This document shows, piece by piece, positions 1-7,087 of a DNA stretch of 13,666 bases. Position numbers and translations under genes: made by a program. The stretch's first letter is position 1; each line of letters opens with the position of its first letter. The notes under the pieces were generated by a model, which did not search any database, was not told the DNA's origin, and was given only the letters and a program-made list of their open reading frames with translations. The DNA is from Acinetobacter sp. (GTDB lineage: Bacteria; Pseudomonadota; Gammaproteobacteria; Pseudomonadales; Moraxellaceae), in assembly GCA_030152275.1 (NCBI GenBank), contig JASLHF010000075.1, forward strand, positions 1 through 13,666, in the 5' to 3' direction.

Positions 1-170
1 TTTAAAGCCAAAAAGGCATCGCCAGATTCCGCATGACGTGAATCCGTCAAAATACGTTTGATCGGCCCTGTCGGTGCTTTATCGTTATACCAGTAACCTT
101 GTGTCGCCTTAACGAATTGCGCCGCTGTCCAAGGTTCTAATGGAACCGTACTGGTGGTAGAAGTATGCAT
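1..170 (-). CDS. murF: UDP-MurNAc-tripeptide--D-Ala-D-Ala ligase MurF (N-terminal part, cut by window edge)
   Basis: MurF is the cytoplasmic Mur ligase that adds D-Ala-D-Ala to UDP-MurNAc-tripeptide, the last soluble step of peptidoglycan precursor synthesis. Only the first 56 codons are present. They start at the ATG read from base 170 (MHTSTTSTVPLEPW...) and run off the left edge. The segment TDSR followed by GDAFLAL at about residues 43-56 is the typical N-terminal Mur-ligase substrate-binding motif (S/T-D-S-R then G-D-x-F-x-A-L). The start lies 9 nt after the murE stop, so the two genes are very probably co-transcribed and translationally coupled. The preceding bases on the coding strand (GGACAGAGAT) give only a modest Shine-Dalgarno sequence. 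Identity rests on this motif plus position after murE; the catalytic domain is outside the window. Confidence 0.9.
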   Translation of the reverse strand, partial: MHTSTTSTVPLEPWTAAQFVKATQGYWYNDKAPTGPIKRILTDSRHAESGDAFLAL

Positions 171-179
171 ATCTCTGTC

Positions 180-1676
180 CTATTGCGCTGGATAAGCCGA
201 GTCAGTGTTGTGGTGCTGTGCATCAATCGCCGATTGCACTTCTACCACATCATCAAACCAATGACGAACACCCTCAATTTCTTGATAGTTTTCATGGCCT
301 TTACCAGCAATCACCACAATATCACCCGCTTGCGCATGGTTTACTGCGAATTTAATCGCTTCACGGCGGTCATGGATTTCATGAACAGTTTTGCCTGTAA
401 AATCCACACCTGCCTTCATATCTGCAAAAATCTGTTTAGGATTTTCTGTACGTGGATTATCTGACGTAATCAAAGCCACATCGGCATGATTCAATGCCGC
501 CTGCGTCATCAATGGGCGCTTACCACGGTCACGGTCACCGCCGCAGCCAAACACAGCCCAAAGCTGCTGCGATACATGACGTTTCAGCGTTTGCAGCACT
601 TGAATCAAAGCATCTGGAGTATGCGCATAATCCACCACAAATAAACGCGCATCATCACGAATCACTTGCATACGACCCGGCGCGCCTTTCAGCTTGGGCG
701 CTGTCGCAACTAATGCCGCCAAATCAAAACCAGCCTGCTCTGCCGCCACTAAACTCGCGACAATATTTTCAATATTGAAGTGTCCAAGTAATGGGCTATT
801 CACTTCAAACTCGCCATCAGCCGTACGCAATTTAAATTGCGCCCCACTTAAACTGTATTGAATATCCGTCACTTGATAGTCAGCTGCTTGGCGCGTTGAA
901 TAAGTTAAAATTTTAGGTTGAGCGGGATTTTGACGTGCAGCATCGAGCATCACATTGGCATGTTCATCATCAATATTGATAATCGCTACTTTTAACGATG
1001 CAAATTTGAATAGACGCGACTTGGCTTCGGCATAGGCTTCAAGGGTTTTATGATAATCCAAATGGTCACGGCTTAAATTGCTATAAGCGGCAATCTCAAT
1101 TGCACAACCATTTAAACGGCCTTGCTCCAAACCATGAGAACTGGCTTCAATTGCAGCAAATTCAGCGCCTTCAAGTGCATAAGTATGCAAGGCATTTTGC
1201 ATATGCAAGGCATCTAATGTCGTGTGTGACGATGTTTCAAGATTTGGCAAAATGCCATTCCCTGTTGTTCCCATCACTGCGCACTTTTTGCCTTGCAGCA
1301 TCAACAATTCTGCAATTAAACGGGAAATGGTGGTTTTACCGTTTGTGCCCGTTACGGCCAAAATACGTGCCGCTTGCACAGGTTGAGTGGCTTGTAAATA
1401 TTGTTTTTGCCATTGCCCCATTAAATGACGAACATCAGCAATGACCACACTTTTTTCAAGGCTGAGATCTGCTTCTGAAATGACCGCCAAAGCCCCGTTA
1501 TCTAAAGCAGTTTGGGCAAATTGAGCCGTTTTTTCTGGCTGTGAAAACGAAGTCAGGGCAATAAAAATTTGCCCTGCTGTAACTTTACGGCTATCCAGAT
1601 TGAAGCCCTGAAAGGATTGTGACATCCATTCAGCAGGCTGTTCAACGGTATAGAGATCTTGAAATGTAATGGACAT
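180..1676 (-). CDS. murE: UDP-MurNAc-L-Ala-D-Glu:meso-diaminopimelate ligase MurE
   Basis: MurE is the cytoplasmic ATP-dependent ligase that adds meso-diaminopimelate to UDP-MurNAc-L-Ala-D-Glu. The 498-residue protein has the full Mur-ligase plan. The N-terminal domain carries LDSR (27-30). The ATP-binding domain has P-loop TGTNGKTT (109-116), the EASSHGL segment (178-184) and SNLSRDHLDYH (199-209). The lysine of EAKSRLF (about K219) is the expected carbamylated residue. The C-terminal domain has YAHTPDAL (350-357), CGGDRDRGKRP (378-388) and DNPRTENP (406-413). The DNPR motif is the known signature for meso-DAP rather than lysine, which fits a Gram-negative wall. The ATG at 1676 has a good upstream AGGTGATGA on the coding strand. 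It sits 11 nt after ftsI and 9 nt before murF. Length is normal for the family and no key residue is missing. Confidence 0.97.
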   Translation of the reverse strand: MSITFQDLYTVEQPAEWMSQSFQGFNLDSRKVTAGQIFIALTSFSQPEKTAQFAQTALDNGALAVISEADLSLEKSVVIADVRHLMGQWQKQYLQATQPVQAARILAVTGTNGKTTISRLIAELLMLQGKKCAVMGTTGNGILPNLETSSHTTLDALHMQNALHTYALEGAEFAAIEASSHGLEQGRLNGCAIEIAAYSNLSRDHLDYHKTLEAYAEAKSRLFKFASLKVAIINIDDEHANVMLDAARQNPAQPKILTYSTRQAADYQVTDIQYSLSGAQFKLRTADGEFEVNSPLLGHFNIENIVASLVAAEQAGFDLAALVATAPKLKGAPGRMQVIRDDARLFVVDYAHTPDALIQVLQTLKRHVSQQLWAVFGCGGDRDRGKRPLMTQAALNHADVALITSDNPRTENPKQIFADMKAGVDFTGKTVHEIHDRREAIKFAVNHAQAGDIVVIAGKGHENYQEIEGVRHWFDDVVEVQSAIDAQHHNTDSAYPAQ

Positions 1677-1687
1677 TCATCACCTGC

Positions 1688-3511
1688 TTACTGGACTTTG
1701 GGAGTATCTAAAGGTTTATCAAGCGGTACATTCATCAGACGCAATGACTCCTGCATGACTCGGGCAAATACTGGCGCAGAAACCGTACCGCCGTAATATG
1801 AGCCTTTCGGATTTTCAACCACAACCACCATAGCAATGCGCGGGTCGCTGACTGGCGCTACACCGGCAAACAAGGCCCGGTATTCTGTGGTCGAGTAGCC
1901 TTTGCGGTCTGGGCGCAGCTTATGCGCTGTACCGGTTTTGCCGCCGACACGGTAACCCGAAATATTAGCTCGGGTTGCTGTGCCGCCCGGCATAGTGGCA
2001 GATTCCATCATGGTCAGCACTTGGTCTGCAATCGTTGGACTAATCATTTGCTCACCTTTCGGCGGTTCTTCCAGCTTATACAGGCTCAGCGGCATTTTTA
2101 CGCCTTTGTTGGCAATCATGGCATAGGCATCTGCAATCTGAAGCACCGTAGCATTCAGGCCATAGCCGTAAGCCATGGTTGCCACTTCTGATACATTCCA
2201 TTTGCTTTTTGGTAAAATCAGGCCGGCGCTTTCACCCGGAAATTTTACCGCTGAACGCTGACCAAAGCCCAAGCGCTGGTAGAAGGTTGGCAAGGTTGCA
2301 TACGGCAAAGACAAAGCAATTTTAGCCACACCGACGTTAGATGATTTTTGAATAATCCCGCCCAGAGTCAATGCGCCATAGTTATGTGTATCGCGGATGG
2401 TATGGTTACCGACCCGCATTGAGCCCGGAGAAGTATTAACAACTGTATTTGGCTGATACTTTCCGCTTTCCAGCGCCATAGAAATTGTCAACGGCTTCAT
2501 GGTCGAACCCGGTTCAAATGAATCCACAGCACCGCGGTTACGCATGGCGTCTTTATTGCCTAAACTGTTTTTATCATTCGGGTTATAAGACGGCCAGCTG
2601 GTCATTGCCAGAATTTCACCCGTTTTGACATCAACCGCAATGGCTGTTGCCGACCGTGCATTGTTGGCAACACCTGCAGCCGTGAGTTCACGATACATGA
2701 TGTATTGCAGACGCGAGTCGATACTCAAAGTGATATTTTCACCCGGCTCAACCTCTTTCACCACTTCTGGATCTTTAACGCGGTTGCCTTTTTTATCACG
2801 CACAATTTGCTGTTCGCCATCTATACCGGCAAGACGCTGATTCAGCTGCATTTCCAAACCTTCCACACCTGCGCCTTCACTGTTGGTCAAGCCAATAATC
2901 TGTGAATTCGGCTGCGGCTGCGGATAATAGCGCTTATAGTTTTTCTCCATATAAACGCCCTGAAAATCGCGTTTCATGATCAGTTCGGCCTGCTGCGGCG
3001 GCACTTCTTTTTGCAGGACTAAATAGCGCGAGCGCGGACGGTCATTTAATTTTTTGCGCAATTCTGCCCGGTCGATACCAACAGCATCTGCCAGCTCATC
3101 CAGATTCATATTTTTATCCGGCAGCTGGCGTTTCAATTTGCGGTTATGCGGCTCCTGCTGCAGCTGCGCCATGGTGTCTTCATACAGCTTTTTATTATCA
3201 AAATAATCGCGCGGATCCATCACGACTTTCATCACCGGCGTGCTGATCGCCAAAGGCACACCATGCCGGTCATAAATCACGCCGCGCATCGCTTTAATTT
3301 TTTCTGTTCGGAGAATCTTGGCGTTGGCCTTATTTTGCAGAAAATCTTTATTAATAATCTGAACATAAAACGCGCGCCCGACCAAGGCAAGAAAACACAA
3401 CAGCACAACGCCCCACATGAGGTAAAAGCGCCACATTTCCACGCTAATGACATTACGTTCTGTCACCGGCTGCTTTTTACGTACTGCCTGCTTATTTCTC
3501 TTATCAACCAT
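1688..3511 (-). CDS. ftsI: Peptidoglycan D,D-transpeptidase FtsI (penicillin-binding protein 3)
   Basis: FtsI/PBP3 is the septum-specific class B penicillin-binding protein, a bitopic inner-membrane transpeptidase that works with FtsW in the divisome and is a main beta-lactam target. The 607-residue protein has a short basic cytoplasmic tail, one membrane segment (about 28-48), the class B pedestal motif RGVIYDRHG (76-84), and a penicillin-binding domain with STMK (catalytic S336, K339), SSN (390-392) and KTGTA (525-529). The family is usually about 580-610 residues, and these positions match what is known for Acinetobacter PBP3. The start at 3511 lies 13 nt after the ftsL stop, with only a weak ribosome-binding sequence (GGCTAGCTG). 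Translation probably benefits from coupling to ftsL. No truncation or frameshift is seen. Resistance-related substitutions cannot be judged without a reference. Confidence 0.97.
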   Translation of the reverse strand: MVDKRNKQAVRKKQPVTERNVISVEMWRFYLMWGVVLLCFLALVGRAFYVQIINKDFLQNKANAKILRTEKIKAMRGVIYDRHGVPLAISTPVMKVVMDPRDYFDNKKLYEDTMAQLQQEPHNRKLKRQLPDKNMNLDELADAVGIDRAELRKKLNDRPRSRYLVLQKEVPPQQAELIMKRDFQGVYMEKNYKRYYPQPQPNSQIIGLTNSEGAGVEGLEMQLNQRLAGIDGEQQIVRDKKGNRVKDPEVVKEVEPGENITLSIDSRLQYIMYRELTAAGVANNARSATAIAVDVKTGEILAMTSWPSYNPNDKNSLGNKDAMRNRGAVDSFEPGSTMKPLTISMALESGKYQPNTVVNTSPGSMRVGNHTIRDTHNYGALTLGGIIQKSSNVGVAKIALSLPYATLPTFYQRLGFGQRSAVKFPGESAGLILPKSKWNVSEVATMAYGYGLNATVLQIADAYAMIANKGVKMPLSLYKLEEPPKGEQMISPTIADQVLTMMESATMPGGTATRANISGYRVGGKTGTAHKLRPDRKGYSTTEYRALFAGVAPVSDPRIAMVVVVENPKGSYYGGTVSAPVFARVMQESLRLMNVPLDKPLDTPKVQ

Positions 3512-3524
3512 GGTACAGCTAGCC

Positions 3525-3857
3525 TTATTTTTTCTCTTCTGTTTTTTGCGGTAAAGATATTACAACAGTCTGCGCGACGGGCGGTGAATACATGCGCAAT
3601 TGAGTTACTGCCCGTGTGCCAATTTGCGCAGTCGCGCCAAACGTCTGCTGCTCAATCAGCAAACGGCCCCATTCTGCATTTAAATCATCGCGTTCACGCA
3701 TAAATGTAATGAGCTTGCGGTAATCCTGACGGTATTCAAAAACCTGAAGTACAACAGCCAATGCGCTGATAAATACTAAAGCCAACAAAATAGCGTAAGT
3801 AACTGTTTTTTTCAGTTTTAAATTATCTGAGACTTTTTCAATCGCTTCAGTTTTCAT
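3525..3857 (-). CDS. ftsL: Cell division protein FtsL
   Basis: FtsL is a small bitopic inner-membrane protein that forms the FtsQLB complex and helps activate septal peptidoglycan synthesis by FtsWI. The 110-residue product has a basic, charged cytoplasmic stretch (about 1-17), a single hydrophobic segment (about 18-39, AILLALVFISALAVVLQVF) and a periplasmic part. That part starts with a charged, coil-prone region (EYRQDYRKLITFMRERDDL) and continues into an AEWGRLLIEQQ segment typical of FtsL. FtsL proteins diverge strongly in sequence, so the call leans on size, topology, the EWGRLLIEQ segment and the position between rsmH and ftsI. The start is 10 nt after rsmH, with AAGG as the Shine-Dalgarno sequence. 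Confidence 0.92.
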   Translation of the reverse strand: MKTEAIEKVSDNLKLKKTVTYAILLALVFISALAVVLQVFEYRQDYRKLITFMRERDDLNAEWGRLLIEQQTFGATAQIGTRAVTQLRMYSPPVAQTVVISLPQKTEEKK

Positions 3858-3867
3858 TATTTGCCTT

Positions 3868-4779
3868 TTAAGCTAAACGTTCTGCCACACGAAGCCAAGC
3901 GCTGCGTGACCGCGGATTGGCTTTTACTTCTTCATCACTGGCTTTAATACGTGAGACTTTTTTCAGGCGACGGGTATCTTCGCGTTTTTGTGGCAAGCCC
4001 CAGCCGGTATCTTCGGCCAAAGTGGATTCTTTTTGGATAAATTGTTTAATTAGCCGATCCTCTAAAGAATGGAAACTAATCACCGCTAATGTACCTTCGG
4101 GTTTTAGCATTTCCACCGCTTGAGGTAAGAAAATATCAATATCTTCTAATTCTTTATTAATGGCAATACGGATTGCCTGAAAAGTTCGCGTGGCCGCATG
4201 TTTATTTTTTTCCCATTTCGGGTGTGCAACCTTTACGATTTCTGCCAGCTGGCCAGTGGTGTCAATATAGCCTGCAGCTTTAATCGCTTTCGCAATACGG
4301 CGGCTGTAGCGCTCTTCACCATATTTAAAAATAATATTGGCTAAGTCTTCTTCTTCAATATCGACAAGCCACTGTGCCGCTGTTGGCCCTTGCGAGTTAT
4401 CCATACGCATGTCCAGCGGGCCGTCTTTCATAAAGCTAAAACCGCGTTCAGCCTGATCCAGCTGCGGCGATGACACACCTAAGTCGGCCATGATGCCATC
4501 TACAGCCTCAATGCCTCGTGCTTCAAGTTCTTGCTTTAAATCAGCAAAACTGGCATGAATGATATGAAATCGCGCATCTTCTTTTTCCAGCAGAGCAGCG
4601 GTTTCCAGCGCCTGCGGATCTTTATCGAAGGCATAGACATGTGAATTTTCATCTAATTTAGACAATAGCTGGCGGGTATGGCCGCCGCGCCCGAAGGTGC
4701 CGTCCACATAAATCCCTGTATTACGCCCAGCCAGCAGAGCATCAACGGTTTCGTGAAGTAATACAGAAATATGCGACAT
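3868..4779 (-). CDS. rsmH: 16S rRNA (cytosine(1402)-N4)-methyltransferase RsmH
   Basis: RsmH (old name MraW) is the SAM-dependent enzyme that N4-methylates C1402 of 16S rRNA in the 30S P-site. The 303-residue protein shows the family landmarks in order: HxxVLLHE-like N-terminus (SHISVLLHETV), SAM-binding VDGTFGRGGHTR (25-36), DxxP after the next strand (FDKDPQAL), MADLGVSSPQLD (97-108), RGFSF (112-116), GPLDMRMD (120-127), SFHSLEDR (235-242) and C-terminal NPRSRSA (288-294). Length is about the usual 300-315. It is the first gene of the operon here; mraZ, which precedes it in many gammaproteobacteria, is absent. The ATG at 4779 starts exactly at the conserved N-terminus, but the bases just before it (AAATCACCTTT) do not contain a good Shine-Dalgarno sequence. 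Confidence 0.97.
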   Translation of the reverse strand: MSHISVLLHETVDALLAGRNTGIYVDGTFGRGGHTRQLLSKLDENSHVYAFDKDPQALETAALLEKEDARFHIIHASFADLKQELEARGIEAVDGIMADLGVSSPQLDQAERGFSFMKDGPLDMRMDNSQGPTAAQWLVDIEEEDLANIIFKYGEERYSRRIAKAIKAAGYIDTTGQLAEIVKVAHPKWEKNKHAATRTFQAIRIAINKELEDIDIFLPQAVEMLKPEGTLAVISFHSLEDRLIKQFIQKESTLAEDTGWGLPQKREDTRRLKKVSRIKASDEEVKANPRSRSAWLRVAERLA

Positions 4780-4814
4780 AAAGGTGATTTCAGAGCGTAA
4801 AAAAGTAACTGCAC

Positions 4815-4843
4815 ATTATTACCTTGTTTTATTAAAGCTCCAA
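4815..4843 (-). promoter_or_regulatory. Candidate promoter of the rsmH-ftsL-ftsI-murE-murF operon
   Basis: On the coding (minus) strand TTGGAG (4843-4838) and AATAAT (4820-4815) are separated by 17 nt. This would give a leader of about 28 nt before the rsmH ATG. The -35 box matches the consensus at only three positions, so this is a suggestion from spacing and location. Other AT-rich hexamers further upstream (for example TAGAAT near 4937) could serve instead. Confidence 0.35.
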
Positions 4844-4966
4844 ACGACTTTTTGTAGGAAAATATTACTTTTCATGGAGAAAACCGTTTTTCAGCCATAT
4901 TCCATACACTGAAACGCTCCTTTCGGACATTTAGCATTCTATCATCGGCTGAACAGTACAAAATCT

Positions 4967-5203
4967 TCAGCCTCGAGGCGCAAGCGCCGAATACTGTGAT
5001 TTTGAGTGCGAACCGCTCAAAGGCGATTTTTCCCAATCAATGCTGACCTGTTCAAACGCTGCGCGCTGGTGATTCTGCAAAGCTGCAGGAAAGTTTAAAT
5101 GCAGTAAAAATGCCGACAGCTGTCATTCAAGATATTTTTCAGCTTTCCAACGGCCAGTGTTTTCATCTCCAATGATTTGCACGGCTATGTCCTTTCCATA
5201 TAG
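4967..5203 (-). pseudogene. Possible decayed coding fragment in the rsmH-sbp gap (unidentified)
   Basis: The 611-nt gap 4780-5390 has no intact gene. On the minus strand one frame stays open from 5203 to a TGA at 5123-5125, then continues in the same frame for 51 further codons to a TGA at 4967-4969. The first part reads YGKDIAVQIIGDENTGRWK followed by AEKYLE; the second contains LHLNFPAALQNHQ then RAAFEQVSIDWEKSP. The residue mix is protein-like and the codons resemble those of the neighbours. That suggests a gene remnant interrupted by one nonsense change and lacking its upstream end. I do not recognise a family. It may also be chance; a GTG at 5182 preceded by GGAAAGGA could even start a 19-codon peptide. 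Confidence 0.3.
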
Positions 5204-5312
5204 TCAGAAAAGTAAACATAGTGAAATGTCATAATCCCATTACATCCATCCATTCACCTTAGACATAAGTTTTGAATGGGAAATTTTCCGCTCCGCAGCG
5301 TATTTTGAATAC

Positions 5313-5338
5313 AAAAAAGCCAATCCGAAGATTGGCTT
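5313..5338 (-). terminator. Rho-independent terminator of sbp
   Basis: A perfect 9-bp inverted repeat (AAGCCAATC / GATTGGCTT, 5317-5325 and 5330-5338) with a 4-nt loop is followed on the minus strand by a run of six T (complement of 5313-5318). It lies about 50 nt after the sbp stop codon and would end sbp transcription before it reaches the rsmH promoter region. Confidence 0.88.
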
Positions 5339-5390
5339 GCTGCAATTGTACGGTCTGCCACAACCATTAAGATGGGGCCTGCCGGATCAA

Positions 5391-6410
5391 TTAACGCTTA
5401 TTGCTGTAGATTTGATCAAACATACCGCCATTAACAAAATGCACTTGCTGCGCTTTGGCCCAGCCGCCAAAAACCTCATCAATCGTAAACGTTTTTAATG
5501 GCGGGAACTGCGCTTTATATTTTTCGAGCACCTGCACATTGCGTGGACGGTAGAAATGTTTAGCCGCCATTTCTTGGCCTAGAGGCGAATACAGATAATT
5601 GATATAGCCTGTCGCCAGCCATTTATTACCGTCTTTCTCAACGGTTTTATCCACAATCGCCACAGATGGCTCAGTCAAAATCGACATGGATGGATAAACA
5701 ATATCAAATTTGCCCTTGCCCAAAGTTTTTTGTGTCACCAGCGCTTCATTTTCCCAAGTCAGCAGCACGTCTCCAATGCCGCGTTCAGCAAAAGTCGTCA
5801 TTGATGCACGGGCAGCCGAATCCATCACTTTGACATTTTGGTACATCTTGCCGACAAATTCTTTGGCCTTGGCATCATTGCCGCCCGGCTGTTTCAGCGC
5901 ATAGCCCCATGCTGACAGGTACACCCAGCGCGGCAAGCCGCCAGTTTTTGGGTTAGGAGTAATAATTTGCACACCCGGTTTGGTCAAATCACTCCAGTCT
6001 TTAATATGCTTTGGATTGCCCTTGCGCACCATAAATACAATAGTCGATGTATAAGGAGCAGAATTATAAGGGAATTTTTTTTGCCAGCCCGGCTGAATCT
6101 GACCAGATTTTACAATCTCATCAATGTCATTGGCCAACGCCAGTGTGACCACATCGCCTTTCAAGCCATCAACCACTGAACGCGCCTGTTTGCCAGAACC
6201 GCCATGTGACTGCTTGAAGTCTACCGTTTTGCCTGTGCGTTCTTTCCAGTAAGCGCCGAAAGACTTATTGAATTCATCATAAAATTCACGCGTGGCATCA
6301 TAAGATACATTTAAAAACTGACGGTCAGCGGCCTGCGCTACGCCGGAGGAGAATACGAATCCTGCAGAGAGGATCGCAGCGCTGATCAGCGCCTGAAATC
6401 GAGTTTTCAT
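5391..6410 (-). CDS. sbp: Periplasmic sulfate-binding protein (sulfate ABC transporter)
   Basis: This is the extracytoplasmic substrate-binding protein that delivers sulfate (possibly thiosulfate) to a CysTWA-type ABC importer. The 339-residue product has a Sec signal peptide (basic MKTRFQ, hydrophobic core, AQA just before residue 28) and a mature part starting ADRQFLNVSYDATREFY. It carries the classic family landmarks: YWKERTG (54-60), SHGGSGKQARSV (68-79), GDVVTLALANDID (85-97), NPKTGGLPRW and LLTWENEA. Length agrees with Sbp/CysP proteins (about 330-340). Which of sbp or cysP is the better symbol cannot be settled here. No permease or ATPase gene is adjacent, so it is a solo gene with its own terminator at 5313-5338. 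The start at 6410 gives the complete signal peptide; the nearest purine-rich element (AGATAGG) is rather far upstream. A decayed paralog lies directly upstream (6690-7056). Confidence 0.93.
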   Translation of the reverse strand: MKTRFQALISAAILSAGFVFSSGVAQAADRQFLNVSYDATREFYDEFNKSFGAYWKERTGKTVDFKQSHGGSGKQARSVVDGLKGDVVTLALANDIDEIVKSGQIQPGWQKKFPYNSAPYTSTIVFMVRKGNPKHIKDWSDLTKPGVQIITPNPKTGGLPRWVYLSAWGYALKQPGGNDAKAKEFVGKMYQNVKVMDSAARASMTTFAERGIGDVLLTWENEALVTQKTLGKGKFDIVYPSMSILTEPSVAIVDKTVEKDGNKWLATGYINYLYSPLGQEMAAKHFYRPRNVQVLEKYKAQFPPLKTFTIDEVFGGWAKAQQVHFVNGGMFDQIYSNKR

Positions 6411-6689
6411 AACTGCACTATAAACCTATCTTCATTGGCGCTAAATATATGAAATAAAGTCATTAGCCGCAACGAACAATAATACTGTCCAGCAGATTAT
6501 CTTTCGGTTTTTTTAGTTTTATCCTATTGTTTTTATTATACAAATCAACAAAAACAATTTACTTATTTTGCATATATACTGTTTTCAGCATTACATATGA
6601 AAAAAATGGATAACATGAGATCCTGTTTTCATCCTCAAATTTGATTTTTTTTCACTGTTAATTTTTTCACTGCTAATATAGTCAACCGC
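6411..6689 (-). promoter_or_regulatory. AT-rich upstream region of sbp with a candidate -10 element
   Basis: This 279-nt stretch between sbp and the relic paralog has no convincing gene. On the minus strand it contains a perfect TATAAT (complement of 6535-6540) with only a poor -35 partner, which would give a long leader of roughly 118 nt. The sequence is A/T-tract rich. Sulfate-uptake genes are normally under sulfur control (CysB-type regulators), but I cannot identify an operator with confidence. Confidence 0.25.
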
Positions 6690-7056
6690 CGCGCCATTAA
6701 GGCAGCACCGATACCGTGTTCCGCAAAATTCTTTAGTCCGCCTTGCACACTAGAAAGACAATAGTCGAGATATAAAGTACAGAATCATGCGGAAATTCTT
6801 TTTAATCAGCCTTGCATTGGCAATTTCATCAACCTCATTATTGGCTAACGTTAGCGTAAAGCTTACACGCCATCCGCCATGCGGCTATTTGAAATTAACG
6901 TCCTGCCCAGTCTACTTTTTCCAGTACGCGCCAAATTACTGATTGCATTCTTAATATAATTCTCAAGCCGGAGCATAAAAAAATTTTTAATCTTTCGCAG
7001 CTCAAACCTGCACCAGCAGTTAAAAACTGTACCGCGGCGATCATTATTTTTTTCAT
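6690..7056 (-). pseudogene. Relic of a second sulfate-binding protein gene (sbp-like)
   Basis: Read on the minus strand, this segment is a broken, deleted copy of an sbp-type gene. From an ATG at 7056 it encodes a signal-peptide-like MKKIMIAAVQFLTAGAG. It then drifts through frameshifts and stops while keeping the landmarks of the intact neighbour: FGAYWKK-stop-TGQDVNFK-stop-PHGGW (sbp FGAYWKERTGKTVDFKQSHGG), SVLYISTIVFLVCKAD (sbp SAPYTSTIVFMVRKGN), and FAEHGIGAAL (sbp FAERGIGDVL). About 40 nt are missing just after HGG, and roughly 200 nt between the last two blocks. Similarity fades beyond about 6690. The different signal peptide and modest similarity suggest an old, divergent paralog rather than a recent duplication. 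It cannot make a working protein. Confidence 0.85.
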
Positions 7057-7070
7057 ACTATTTACTCATA

Positions 7071-7087
7071 TTGTGAATTAATCACAA
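7071..7087. repeat. Short palindrome upstream of the relic gene (TTGTGA-N5-TCACAA)
   Basis: TTGTGA (7071-7076) and TCACAA (7082-7087) form a perfect 6-bp inverted repeat around ATTAA. It lies 15 nt upstream of the relic gene's former start codon, where an operator would be expected. It resembles a CRP/Vfr-type half-site pair but has a 5-nt instead of 6-nt spacer, so assignment to that regulator is doubtful. Confidence 0.4.

Noticed and set aside
3146..3703. 185-codon plus-strand frame opposite ftsI and ftsL
   Set aside because: Antisense shadow of two clearly identified genes, with His/Arg-rich composition and no ribosome-binding site.
4970..5025. Short GC-rich inverted repeats (GGCG-CAAG-CGCC and TTGAG..CTCAA) in the rsmH upstream gap
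   Set aside because: Arms of 4-5 bp without T-runs are common by chance. They lie inside the possible decayed coding fragment.
6787..6942. Plus-strand 51-codon ORF with a textbook signal-peptide-like start (MRKFFLISLALAISSTSLLA, then a Cys/Pro/Tyr-rich tail)
   Set aside because: It lies exactly antisense to the relic sbp gene. Its hydrophobic start is the complement of the remnant's decayed reading frame, and no SD sequence precedes it. Interesting in appearance but best explained as a shadow.
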